From: Schistosoma haematobium
Taxonomy: Eukaryota > Platyhelminthes > Trematoda > Strigeidida > Schistosomatidae
Direction of reading: 5' to 3'
Assembly (NCBI RefSeq): GCF_000699445.3
Contig: NC_067196.1
Span: 74,841,864 to 74,905,863, forward strand
DNA length: 64,000 bases
The position numbers were made by a program, and so were the translations under genes. Position 1 is the stretch's first letter. Each line of letters begins with the position of its first letter. Shown one piece after another: positions 28,956 through 38,245 of this stretch. Under the pieces are notes generated by a model. That model searched no databases, was not told the origin of the DNA, and saw only the letters and a program-made list of their open reading frames with translations.

Positions 28956-29527
28956 GAAGGCTAACTTCCAAATGACTGCGATTAACCCATGTTTTCGTGC
29001 ATCTCCGCATGTCTTCGTTCCTTTTTTATTTACCAGATGTCAAAATGGACATTTTCGCTAATAGTTGCTTTTATTTTCACTCTTTTTGTATTATCACGCC
29101 AATAAAAAAATGAGCATTTTTCTTCCATTATTCTCATATAAGTGTAAATCGTATTTTATAAATAATATCCAGAACACCATTCACTATCAAATATTTTCAC
29201 GCTATCGCATGGTTTATATGAGCATGTATACCGGGTTTTTTCCCATGTTTTGATTCCTTATGCGGGTATGTGTGTATCACGTAATGCACTTATGCCTTCA
29301 TTTTTCCCTTCCAGAAAGAATGGAAATGATAAAAAGAGCCGAAAAAAATACAATGAATCGAAATTTTAATTGTACATTTTATGTTGTTATGCTGTATCAC
29401 ATGGCTTCTTGCAGCAAAGAAAGACCATTAGGCACAGCTGAAAATGGTAACCTATCAGAGGAGTGCTTACTAAATGTTCAGCTGGCCATGCTGTAGGAAC
29501 ATCACTACCCGATTAGTGGGGGTGAAG

Positions 29528-29750
29528 CGTAGCGGTAAGCAAATCCCCAAAATAAACAGTCCTGCGTGCCTTCAACATATAAGTTCTACTGGACACATCC
29601 TAGCTAGAGAAGTTTGGTCATGCATCTACACAAAACCATGAGCGTGTATGCCATACTATGCAGTACTTGCAATTGTAAGCTGGCTTAAATCAAGCGTCAA
29701 TCAAAACATCGGAAACTTGTCAAACACATCTTCGAACTCATTCATCCCTG
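29528..29750 (+). repeat. Decayed Boudicca-like LTR (3' LTR of the 26700-29527 element)
   Basis: Begins CGTAGCGGTAAGCAAATCCC; related to TGTAGCGGTAAATAAATCCC at 57784 and to the LTRs at 34106-34317 and 36880-37177 (minus). It is preceded by a purine tract, as expected for a 3' LTR. Confidence 0.65.
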
Positions 29751-29793
29751 AATTCTGACCTCAGTGGGTCTCCATATTTCGATACAAAGGTGG

Positions 29794-29798
29794 TACGG
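29794..29798. repeat. Target-site duplication TACGG, left
   Basis: TACGG is repeated at 34081-34085, bounding the gag-only LTR element and everything nested in it. Confidence 0.85.
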
Positions 29799-29823
29799 CG
29801 TGGTGTCTGAACGAACTAATAAT

Positions 29824-29828
29824 ACCTT
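29824..29828. repeat. Target-site duplication ACCTT of the nested element, left
   Basis: ACCTT is repeated at 32340-32344; the uninterrupted LTR (33915-34080) has it once. Confidence 0.8.
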
Positions 29829-29859
29829 GTCGCGTGTCCCAAACTTTGGGATCACCAAT

Positions 29860-30267
29860 TGTAGCGTGGCGTCGAGTTGAGATTAACTGTGAACACCGCT
29901 ACCCAGAAACACGTGCCAGACAAATCAGAAGGCGTAAGAAGCTCGTTCCAAATGACTCCATAAAATCCCCGAGAAGCCAAATACCAGAAGGCAATTAATG
30001 GACCAAGTCGAGATATTTATTTGCTGGCGATCTCGTGGCATCGAAAGGATACCGAGATCGTGCCAGTATACAACCTTGGTTACAGAAGGTAACCGAATTC
30101 GCGCGAAGTTACAATTAAAGTGTAAGTATAAGAATGGAAGCACAAAATAGCTGTCATTAGCACAGTCAAACAAAAGCACGTTAAAACAAACACTGGTACA
30201 GTTGGTTATAATAATAATTGTTTTTATTAAACCAGTCGTGTTCTCGTGATAAATGTGAGTCACTACA
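29860..30267 (-). repeat. 3' LTR of the nested CsRn1-like element
   Basis: 408 bp, nearly identical to 31939-32339, with differences mainly in the first 20 bp (plus orientation) and at about 30060. On the minus strand it begins TGTAGTGACTCAC. Confidence 0.88.
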
Positions 30268-31033
30268 GGAGCCCCCCGCTAGAAAGGGCTTACACTTTCG
30301 ATAAATAGCGGTTTAAATCGTGGGACTGATCGGCTGACGAGCGATTGTAGGACGGAAGAATTGGCGAACAGGAAAGCGATCGTTGATCGTCGAGTTGCCA
30401 ACGAAGGTCGTTTTCGGAGAACGGTACCAGGAGCGATGTGCTGTATTTGTTGCTTGAGTTGGCATGCTACACGAGAGTGGTTTGTATCCAGAATCTGAAG
30501 AGGGCGTTCGTAGGGAATGCGGACCAGAAACGCTGCAGACGAAGGACGAAACCACGTTGAGCCAAAAGACCAGAAGCGACCATAACGACCAAGTTCGAGA
30601 CCAAGCGTATGCCAAGCATTCGAAACCAATATATCGACTGGGTGCGTTGACAAGAGCATGGGTGGCCAATCCAGCTTTCGCCAAAGTTGACTGAAGTCGA
30701 CGGAACCAAACGGAGATGGTCGAGGGCGTGGGCTCAGGAAACAAAAAGAAAATCAAAAAAAGAGAAGAGTGTAGCATGCAAGTAGCATAGGAATATTCCT
30801 ACACCGTATCGGTTGTCGACTGTGCGACTAGTCGAGGAAGCGTACGGGTAAACGTACTCGGCGACCGGAACGTGAGACGGCAGTCTCGTTCGCGTCGCGT
30901 GAGCCTGCAATCTCATCCGAAGTCAAGGGCGGCGTGGTCTGCTGATCTGGACGTGAGACTATCGTCTCGTCCGTAGACGGTGCAGATGACGCGTGCTGTT
31001 GACTGGGACGTGAGAGTGAGGTCTCAGGTGTAT

Positions 31034-31756
31034 CTAGCGTGGGACCTGAAGAAGATTTAAGGATCCCGCTAGGTTTAATAGGTCTAGCATTGAACTCAGC
31101 TTACCAGATAGGGCACTGTCATCGACGTGTGCTGGTTTGAGACGATCAACGCTGACGATCTCGACGCGTCCATATCGATCAACCTTGAAGGTCTTTTCGT
31201 GACGAGCGATCACGTGAAAAGGGCCTTCGTAAGGTTGTTGCCAAGGTTTGCGTACCGAATCTACTCGTACAAAAACATGTGAACAGGTAGATAACTCTCG
31301 AGGGAGAGCGACCTGTCGATGTTGTATTCGAGTTGACACCGGAGACAGCGTTCGCATAAATGCAGACAGTCGATGGACGTAGTCTGATTTACCGAAATTA
31401 GGTCTGCTCCGTGGTGTGAAGAATTCTCCGGACAGACGCAATGTCGTGCCGTATACAAGTTCAGCGGCGGAACATTGGATATCTGCCTTCAAGCTCGTTC
31501 TGATCCCTAAAAGAACGAGCGGTAAGGTTTCGTACCAGTTGCCGTTTTCGTGTGCTCGTAGAGCACTTTTAAGTTGGCAGTGAAACCGTTTACTTAACCA
31601 TTTGGTGCTGGGTGGTAGACAGATATGCTTATGCGAATGCATTCCGTACCAAGCAGCCGGGTCAGCGAGGAGAATAGTTAATAGGGGAAAATTTCTCGAA
31701 TAAAGCGTGGAATTCATCGTCACGCGAATAAAAATTGCCAGGGATTCGGTACACAT
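31034..31756 (-). pseudogene. Ty3/Gypsy integrase, end of core plus C-terminal domain
   Basis: 240 codons. The N-terminal third is the end of the catalytic core (LKSALRAHENGNWYETLPLV, LGIRTSLKAD); the position of the last catalytic glutamate (normally ERFH) reads KRFH. The C-terminal domain has the GPY/F-type EGPFHV and a DRLKPAH ending. The start of the domain is missing through deletion, so the frame is a remnant despite being open. Confidence 0.8.
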
Positions 31757-31927
31757 AAATGGGAGTCTATTATATTAGTACTATTTTTACCGTTATCCGT
31801 CATGTCGCGTATATTATATATTAAAAAATATGAAAATATACGACAGACGTGGATAGATAAATCATAGACTCACCGAATCGGCTTCTTTGGAAGATTTGAC
31901 CAGAAGCAGAGGCGTGTTCCAAAATAC

Positions 31928-31936
31928 GGGTCACCA
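31928..31936 (-). promoter_or_regulatory. Primer-binding site, tRNA-Trp type
   Basis: TGGTGACCC on the minus strand, two bases inside the 5' LTR edge. It matches the complement of the tRNA-Trp 3' end. The next 20 bases contain GAACACGC, which also occurs at a similar distance in the complement of the tRNA-Trp T arm. Confidence 0.7.
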
Positions 31937-31938
31937 AT

Positions 31939-32339
31939 TGTAGTCGGATTGGGATTACCTGTGAACACCGCTACCCAGAAACACGTGCCAGACAAATCAG
32001 AAGGCGTAAGAAGCTCGTTCCAAATGACTCCATAAAATCCCCGAGAAGCCAAATACCAGAAGGCAATTAATGGACCAAGTCGAGATATTTATTTGCTGGC
32101 GATCTCGTGGCATCGAAAGGATACCGAGATCGTGCCACGATACAACCTTGGTTACAGAAGGTAACCGAATTCGCGCGAAGTTACAATTAAAGTGTAAGTA
32201 TAAGAATGGAAGCACAAAATAGCTGTCATTAGCACAGTCAAACAAAAGCACGTTAAAACAAACACTGGTACAGTTGGTTATAATAATAATTGTTTTTATT
32301 AAACCAGTCGTGTTCTCGTGATAAATGTGAGTCACTACA
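31939..32339 (-). repeat. 5' LTR of the nested CsRn1-like element
   Basis: 401 bp, TGTAG...CTACA, pair of 29860-30267. It is followed on the plus side by the target duplication ACCTT. Confidence 0.88.
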
Positions 32340-32344
32340 ACCTT

Positions 32345-32480
32345 TGTACTTGTTGAATGCTCGATTTCGAATTCCAAATACAATACATCCGTTTGTGCTT
32401 GTGTCTCATTTCTTAATTCAATTGCGTTATTTCTGGGACTCTTAGTTCATACTACAATTCAAATAATTCAAAACATTATA
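32345..32480 (+). repeat. Main part of the 5' LTR, gag-only element copy 1
   Basis: The remaining 30 bp of this LTR are at 29799-29828. It differs from the 3' LTR of the same copy at seven positions (32350, 32389, 32407, 32409, 32430, 32439, 32442) but agrees with the 5' LTR of copy 2 (41713-41878) at all of them. Confidence 0.88.
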
Positions 32481-32491
32481 TTGGCGTCGCG

Positions 32492-33670
32492 ATGGAGCCT
32501 GTAATGGAAAAGTTAGATATTCATTCAGCTTCGGAAGCTTTTGAAGATTACTTTGAAAGGTTCGAAATCTGGGCTATGACCAAGGAAGATGATGAGGATG
32601 TTAATATTGTGGCACACTTCCTCACATTCATTGTAAAAGAAGCATACAGCTTATTAAGAATTCTGACTATGCCGGAAAAGCCTATCTCGCTTCCTTATAC
32701 AACTCTCAAGGAACTGCTGCTAGACTATGTTAATTATAAAAATTTCGAATGCGGTAAAGGAGGAAGATCTCGTAAAATGATTCATGAGGATATAAAAAAT
32801 TCCACTACATTACTACGTCATCCTGACCCAGTGCATACTCAAGGTTATGCAGATAATTCATTGAGATGCGATGCAGTTCACGAGGATGGGGACAAGTTTG
32901 GCCAGTGTTTGTCCTGTTGCAAGTTCCACTCTTCTAATTCATGTAAATTTCGTAATTCTAAGTGCTTTAAATGCCGTGATACTGGACATATTCAGTCAGT
33001 CTGTAATACTACTGTTCATCTGATTGCAACTAATATTAAGACTTGTAATTCTGATTCTACTGAGTCGAGTATTCATGATGATCATTTATCTTTATCAACG
33101 ATTTCAAAAGACAGTGTAGAGTCATATGGCAGTTCAGAGTTAAATGAAATCCAGAATTCTTGTGAGACAACAGTCCCTAATCAACCGATTTATCAGAATT
33201 CTCATGCTATTGTACCAGATATGACTTTTCCTAATGATTCACATATATCTAATGAAATTACTTGCAATTCTGAGGAAAATATGTTAAATGAACCTAATCA
33301 TGATCGAAAACCTGATGTGGTTTGGTTAGATGCTGATTTTTCTAACGATCCTACGCGCCGCAATGACAGTCCTAATGAATTTCATAAGAATATTTCAGAA
33401 GAATCAAATCCTGATGTCATATCATATATTACCTATCCTCATAATGCATTTGATCCTTGTGGAAAACCTGCTCAATGCGAAGCACGAGTACTAAGTGACC
33501 TCGAGTTTGATTACATTTTGGATGATTTCATATCAACTGCTGTTTACCCTTATCACAAAAACAGTTCTAATGTTTACTCTAAACAATGTGAGAAATATGT
33601 TTTAAATGAAGCCACATTATTCATAACTTGGGGATATAAAGATCCAACATTATTTCGTGGGAGAGGATAG
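32492..33670 (+). CDS. Gag-like protein of the gag-only LTR element, copy 1
   Basis: 392 codons, intact, translation identical to 40523-41701 on the other strand. The N-terminal 80 residues (YFERFEIWAMTKEDDEDVNI, AHFLTFIVKEAYSLLRILT) resemble the capsid-type start of schistosome Gypsy Gag proteins. Two zinc knuckles follow: C139-x2-C-x3-H146-x4-C151 (unusual spacing) and C158-x2-C161-x4-H166-x4-C171 (canonical CCHC). The C-terminal half is rich in Ser, Asn, Asp and Glu, without a domain I recognise. Its role would be to package element RNA into particles, with RT supplied by another element. The ATG is only 11 nt after the LTR. Confidence 0.8.
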   Translation: MEPVMEKLDIHSASEAFEDYFERFEIWAMTKEDDEDVNIVAHFLTFIVKEAYSLLRILTMPEKPISLPYTTLKELLLDYVNYKNFECGKGGRSRKMIHEDIKNSTTLLRHPDPVHTQGYADNSLRCDAVHEDGDKFGQCLSCCKFHSSNSCKFRNSKCFKCRDTGHIQSVCNTTVHLIATNIKTCNSDSTESSIHDDHLSLSTISKDSVESYGSSELNEIQNSCETTVPNQPIYQNSHAIVPDMTFPNDSHISNEITCNSEENMLNEPNHDRKPDVVWLDADFSNDPTRRNDSPNEFHKNISEESNPDVISYITYPHNAFDPCGKPAQCEARVLSDLEFDYILDDFISTAVYPYHKNSSNVYSKQCEKYVLNEATLFITWGYKDPTLFRGRG

Positions 33671-33914
33671 TGTTGAAAAATCTATGGTTTGAATTCGAGA
33701 TATTAATGATTTCAGTACAAAACCGACATGCTGGTTGTATACAATTCCAGGTGAGTCTGTTCCGATTTCGTTTGTTAATTCCAATACTAATGAGCACATT
33801 CTAGATACTACAAAGTTTTTATCTTATGCAATGTCGGACAGACTCAGGATGAACCTAACAAGAAGATGTACAACCGATTACAAACACTTATACTTCTATT
33901 TAAGCTGTGGTGGA

Positions 33915-34080
33915 TGTGGTGTTTGAACGAACTAATAATACCTTTGTACCTGTTGAATGCTCGATTTCGAATTCCAAATCCAATACATTCGTTTGTGCTT
34001 GTGTCTTACTTCTTAATTCAATTGCGTTAATTCTGGGATTCCTAGTTCATACTACAATTCAAATAATTCAAAACATTATA
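33915..34080 (+). repeat. 3' LTR, gag-only element copy 1
   Basis: 166 bp, TGTGGTGT...CATTATA, followed by the TACGG duplication. Confidence 0.92.
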
Positions 34081-34105
34081 TACGGAGAGGAGCGTCGTCA
34101 GAACC

Positions 34106-34317
34106 TGTGAAGATGACACAGGTATTCGGAGTTTGACAACGCTTCCACCAGTAACACCTTCGAATATGATGTGTATCCACCAAGTGAAATCAAAAGACAG
34201 AAGCGAGGAGTTTCGAAGATATATTTGATAGGCTAAAAATATATTAAAGCATATGGTCAGCATCCAGTGTCGAAAACTTACAGGGCTATTAATTTTGGGG
34301 ATTTATTTACCGCAACA
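34106..34317 (-). repeat. 3' LTR of the 34106-37177 element
   Basis: 212 bp, TGTTGCGGTAAATAAATCCC...CATCTTCACA on the minus strand; shorter than the 328-bp relative at 57784-58111 through an internal deletion. Confidence 0.75.
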
Positions 34318-34814
34318 GATCATTCCCCCCTAGTTAGGTAGTGATGACCCAAAGACGTGGCCAGCCAGAAGTTCAAACCCAACAAGTTTTGTCGTTGGTA
34401 AACACTCTTCTGATGGCTTGCTAGGTTTAGCAGCGTCTGGTCGTCTTTCCTTACCATAAGGGACCATGAAATACAATATATTATGAAAATAATGTACAAT
34501 GAAAATTTTGGTCCCTCGTAAACCTCATCGTTCTTTTTATCGTCTTTTCCAGCCGTCCTGGAAAAGAAAAAAAGAATATGTAAGTGCATGTCGAAATAAA
34601 CTCGTACGCGCTTCAAGACGCAAAATAGGCGAAAAAAGGTTGATAACGTGATAGCCATTTTTACAAAATGTTTTTTTGTTTTGTTTTTGAAAATTTTTTT
34701 AATACACATATTAGCCAAATAATAAATATATATAAATATAAGCAAACAAAATTGATTTTTTAAAATATATTACACCATGGAAAATCGAGATAAAACAAAA
34801 TGTTAACTAGTGTC
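34318..34814 (-). other. 3' untranslated part of the LTR element and unassigned AT-rich DNA
   Basis: Contains the purine tract next to the 3' LTR. The 141-codon frame at 34320-34745 (minus) shows only hydrophobic, AT-driven composition and is not taken as a gene. Confidence 0.4.
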
Positions 34815-35294
34815 TTATTTGCGATAGTCACTTAAATGTTCTGGAAATCTTACTCTTCTTCCAGAACGCGTTGTTTTAAGTATATTTTCAGATACCGTCG
34901 AAGTATCATCGTGCGTGTTGGTTGTCGGATGAGGTATTACAAGTGTCGGAGTCGTGTTGTTCGATTGTACCGAAGGAAAATCGACGTAGATAGGATTTCC
35001 TTCTAAATACGCTGCTTTGAGGCGATCGATGCTTATGCTATCGTTGGTTCCGTTCTTATCGATTATATAGTACTTAGGTTCGCGTTCAACAACTTTGAAA
35101 GGTCCTTCGTCTGCTGATTCGAATGGTCGTCGATGCGAGTCTTGACGTACGTAGACGTGTGTATTATATCGTAAGTCAGGTTTAACAAAAGCATCAGTTG
35201 ATCGAGGTCGAGTGGAAACAGGTAAGTGGTTTATGGTCAGTGAAAAGGGTGAATTCACGGCCTTCGATGTAGTGTCGAAAATACTGTACAGCAC
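34815..35294 (-). pseudogene. Ty3/Gypsy integrase C-terminal region
   Basis: About 150 codons with STRPRSTDAFVKPDLRYNTH, the GPY/F-like DEGPFKVVER and ISIDRLKAAYLEG, ending LSDYRK. It resembles 63668-63922. The zinc-binding and core domains are deleted, so this is a terminal remnant. Confidence 0.8.
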
Positions 35295-35397
35295 AATACA
35301 TGGCTAGGAGTTCCCTACCGAATGTGCTGTACCTCGATTCGGTGTCTAGCAACCGTCTAGAGAAAAATGCTAAGGGTTGCCAGGAGTTGTTAACCCA

Positions 35398-36255
35398 TTA
35401 TTGTAAGACTCCTCCGATTGCTGAGTCGGATGCATCTTCTGCGATGCTAATGGGTGTTTCAGTGTCCTGATGAGCAAGCATTGTTGCTTTAGCGATAAGT
35501 TCCTTAATTGTGGAGAATGCTTTTCGTGCGGCGTCGTCCAGATTGACGGATTTCGCATTTCCACGAAGTTGGTTGATAAGAGGTTTCATAAGTAAAGCGC
35601 ATTTAGGTATGAAACGTCTATAGAAACTTACAAGGCCGTTAAACGTTCGTAGTTGCTTGATCGTGGTCGGTTCTGAGTAATCTAGAATAGCCGCCACTTT
35701 GGTTCTAGGGGGTTGAATGTCTTGAGCATCGATAATGTGTCCTAGGAAGTCTAATGAGTCGGTTCCGATTTGACATTTCTGAATGTTTACAGTAATGCCA
35801 TGTTTTTGTAGTCGGTCGAAAACAAGATCCGGATGCTGCAGATGCGATCCTCTGTCCGGACTTGCGATTAGGCAGTCGTCAACATACGCATGTACGAAGT
35901 TGAGACCTTGAAAAACGTCGTCTATGAATCTTTGGAATGTTTGAGCAGCGTTTCTTAGACCGAAAGGCATTCGCAAAAATTCATAGAGTCCGAAGGGAGT
36001 AATGGTGGCGGTTTTCAGTATGTCGTCGTTTAAAACAGATTCGTGAAGCCGGTCGTTAGAAGTTGCTGGAAGAACTCCAACTTCTGCGCCAGTATCGACG
36101 AAGTAACGAACTCTCGTTATCACATCTGTAACGTATAACAGACGGCTATATTCGCCGGCCATGGTTGCCGTTAATGCGTGCCGGCTTGGAAGTTTCCCGA
36201 GTTGTTTTTCGTGTTGGTGGGTTTTGAGTGTGGAAAATTGCAGGGTTTTCTGCAA
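35398..36255 (-). pseudogene. Ty3/Gypsy protease and reverse transcriptase (fused by deletion)
   Basis: 285 open codons. Protease: RYFVDTGAEVGVLPA (active-site DTG). After about 20 residues the text is already RT (FGLYEFLRMPFGLRNAAQTF), so the rest of protease and the first RT motifs are deleted. The catalytic box HAYVDDCLIAS is intact, followed by LGHIIDAQ and the RT-RNase H connection (FNGLVSFYRRFIP). The frame ends at DASDSAIGGVLQ at the start of RNase H. Confidence 0.88.
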
Positions 36256-36876
36256 TTTCTGGAAAACTTTCCATACTGGTTATGATACCAGCACCAGTCG
36301 GGGTTATCTGTCTCTCGTGGTCTAGAGACAGATCGCTTACGAGAAATGCTTCTACGTGGGGTGTGTGATCGCTGACGGTCGTTACGAAAATTAAGATAAC
36401 GCGTAAGTGTATGGCATAACTCTGTTATGTCATTCTGGGCCGTTCGAGGCTTTTCTTTGACTGAAAATCCTCGGTATAAGAATATTTTGTGATTTCTAAA
36501 ATGCGGTCGGCAGATCCAGCTAGCTCGTCTAAGGCGTTGTTGTGAAACGAGACCAGAACCGTTTGCACCTGTTGAGGAAGTCTGGACAAGAAAAGTTGTT
36601 TGAATAGGCCATCATCGAAGGTTCCTTGGCCGATAACCGCTGCCATTCGTTGCAACATGTCTGTCACAGAACCGTGTTTCAGATAGATGTTGTTAAGGAG
36701 TTTATCTAATCATGGTCGATCGGTTAGGTCTCTGCGTTTAAGAATAAATCGTTTAAGTGTTTCGTACGGTTCCGAAACATCAACATTAAACATACTAATT
36801 GCGACGAACCTGTTAAATTTGAGCGGTAGTGCCCTTACACATATGTCGTTCACGCCGTGCTCGTAGAAGTTGGAGT
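36240..36876 (-). pseudogene. CsRn1-group Gag, C-terminal part
   Basis: Readable as NFYEHGVNDI to LLNNIYLKHGSVTDMLQRMA, GQGTFDDGLFKQLFLSRLP, LVSFHNNALDELAGSADRIL, with breaks near 36710 and 36430. At 36240-36293 it carries C-x2-H-x9-C-x3-C, the CHCC box typical of CsRn1-type elements, in place of CCHC. The pol frame overlaps this end in another phase. The related gag at 58840-59500 is far more decayed. Confidence 0.75.
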
Positions 36877-36879
36877 TTT

Positions 36880-37177
36880 ACAACGCTCTAACTATTAACA
36901 CCTTCGAATATGAATCGTACCCACCAAGTGAAATCAAAAGTCAGAAGCGAGGAGGTTCGAAGAAATATTTGATATACTATCAATATTTCGAGAATCGACT
37001 GATCCAGACTGGCTAGTGATTGCAGGGGATGCTGAGCACAGCGTTCCCACTCGTGATCTGATGCGAATGCGTGACCGAGTGCCGTCAGCTTGGTGATTCC
37101 ATTAAAACTAATGAGGTCAGGATCCAATGTCGTAAACTTACAGAGCTATTAATTTTGGGGATTTATTTACCGCTGCA
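36880..37177 (-). repeat. 5' LTR of the 34106-37177 element
   Basis: About 298 bp, starting TGCAGCGGTAAATAAATCCC on the minus strand. Its far end is cut by the deletion that reaches into gag, so no primer-binding site remains. Confidence 0.75.
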
Positions 37178-38189
37178 CTATTCAGCCTGTGATTTTAACT
37201 TTTTTTGTCATTCTAAGGGCCATCTTTAGTAGAAGTAGAATGATATACCTTTCGTAGTTAACTACAATATGACGTCCTAATGAACTGAATTTGAAGACTG
37301 AATGGATTCATTTCTCTCGTTCTGGTTGGTCCGTCTTCTGATGTATGATGGTTATCAGAGTTCAATCAATAGGTTTACGTATGAATAATAGATAATCTTA
37401 TGGCCGATTGATATCATACTATTGACTTTATTTATAATTACTGTTGTCATACAAGGCAACAAGTGTGGTATTACAAGAACCAAAATGTTAAAGAAAATCG
37501 TGGTCTTTGGTAGAAAAATACTAAAAAGATTGATTTTTATTGTTGATGTACACAAAAGATTGATCACCCGACATAACACTTGAAATTACAATACAACTAA
37601 CATTATATTATGTTTACACAAAGATGAGTGAAAGTGAATACAAACATGATTTGTGATAGGATCAGAAACAGCTCCCTCGGATTTTTTAAATACATGCTTC
37701 ATCAACTAGATGATGAAATGTCAGCTAAATATATTTTGCTTAGATTTCCATGAATTTCTCATGCTTAGTTAAGGTACATTTCGGTAATGCACCACGTTAG
37801 CAGTTTATAACATAAATAAATGTGACAATTCATGTCACTAGGTCGATTTGCATTGATTCAATGTTTATATGATGTATTCCTACCGTTTTACACTTCAAGC
37901 CAAATTCATTTAAACACTTTAAAATAGTTTTTTTCACACTGAATGATCAGTGATTAGTAATCAATCTCTTGTTTATGTTGTCCTTAGTAATGATTGAATT
38001 TGTTCGATTAAGTTAAAATGTGATCATCATTAGTTTGAAAGTCTCGACATTGTGAAACTATGTCTTTATCTCCAATCGTTGAGTTGAATCTGATACATGA
38101 ATTAATTCAGTAGTAATGAATCTTACTGTTAGAATAAGTAACAATGGTTCAAATCATATCGAGAAGCATCAGTTGCCTCAAGATGACGG
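37178..38189. other. Unannotated sequence
   Basis: AT-rich, no recognisable gene, RNA or repeat. Confidence 0.45.
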
Positions 38190-38245
38190 ATATAGTTTAC
38201 TGATGAGTGTCGACTAGCACGAAACCTAGATGTAAGACTCATGAT
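38190..38245 (+). ncRNA. Hammerhead-like ribozyme motif
   Basis: CTGATGA (38200-38206) is followed by a small hairpin GTGT-CGACTA-GCAC and then GAAAC (38221-38225), which is the full two-part hammerhead core with stem II. AGTTT before and AGACT after (38194-38198, 38235-38239) can form stem I with one wobble. Stem III is weak, and one unpaired A precedes the core, so activity is doubtful. Confidence 0.4.

Larger units (their letters stand above)
26700..29527 (+). mobile_element. Decayed Boudicca/CsRn1-like LTR retrotransposon (pol part)
   Basis: Remnants in order: pre-RT text (about 26740-26830, also seen at 59850-59945), RT (27144-27461), integrase zinc-binding region (27851-28140) and integrase core (28200-28420, then 28690-28955). 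A purine-rich GTGGGGGTGAAG (29516-29527) directly precedes the 3' LTR. The many stops and frameshifts show old age. An LTR-like insert at 28430-28684 interrupts the integrase. Confidence 0.75.
29829..32339 (-). mobile_element. Nested, internally deleted CsRn1-like LTR retrotransposon
   Basis: LTRs are at 31939-32339 (5') and 29860-30267 (3'), both bounded by TGTAG...CTACA. A primer-binding site TGGTGACCC next to the 5' LTR fits tRNA-Trp, as used by the CsRn1/Kabuki/Boudicca group. GCGGGGGGCTCC (about 30268-30279, minus) next to the 3' LTR is the polypurine tract. Internal sequence is only 1.67 kb: gag, protease, RT and most of integrase are deleted. Beyond the 3' LTR there are 31 extra bases (29829-29859) that repeat the primer-binding site, before the target duplication. 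Confidence 0.85.
29799..34080 (+). mobile_element. Gag-only LTR retrotransposon, copy 1, with a nested element in its 5' LTR
   Basis: The 5' LTR is in two parts (29799-29828 and 32345-32480), split by the insertion of 29829-32339. The internal region is 32481-33914 and the 3' LTR is 33915-34080. LTRs are 166 bp, from TGTGGTGT (CGTGGTGT in this 5' LTR) to CATTATA. Target duplication is TACGG. The internal region has room only for one gag-like ORF; protease, RT and integrase are absent. The same element, inverted, is at 40113-41878. Confidence 0.88.
34106..37177 (-). mobile_element. Internally deleted Boudicca/CsRn1-like LTR retrotransposon
   Basis: In element orientation: 5' LTR (37177 to about 36880, TGCAGCGGTAAATAAATCCC), gag (about 36876-36240), protease-RT (36255-35398), integrase C terminus (35294-34815), purine tract AGGGGGGAATGA (about 34331-34320) and 3' LTR (34317-34106). 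Pieces are missing between LTR and gag, between protease and RT, and between RNase H and integrase. The Gag CHCC box is the signature of the CsRn1 group. Confidence 0.85.

Noticed and set aside
30279..30777. Two overlapping 126- and 154-codon minus-strand frames inside the nested LTR element
   Set aside because: They lie in the region before the polypurine tract, overlap each other in different phases and show no known motif.
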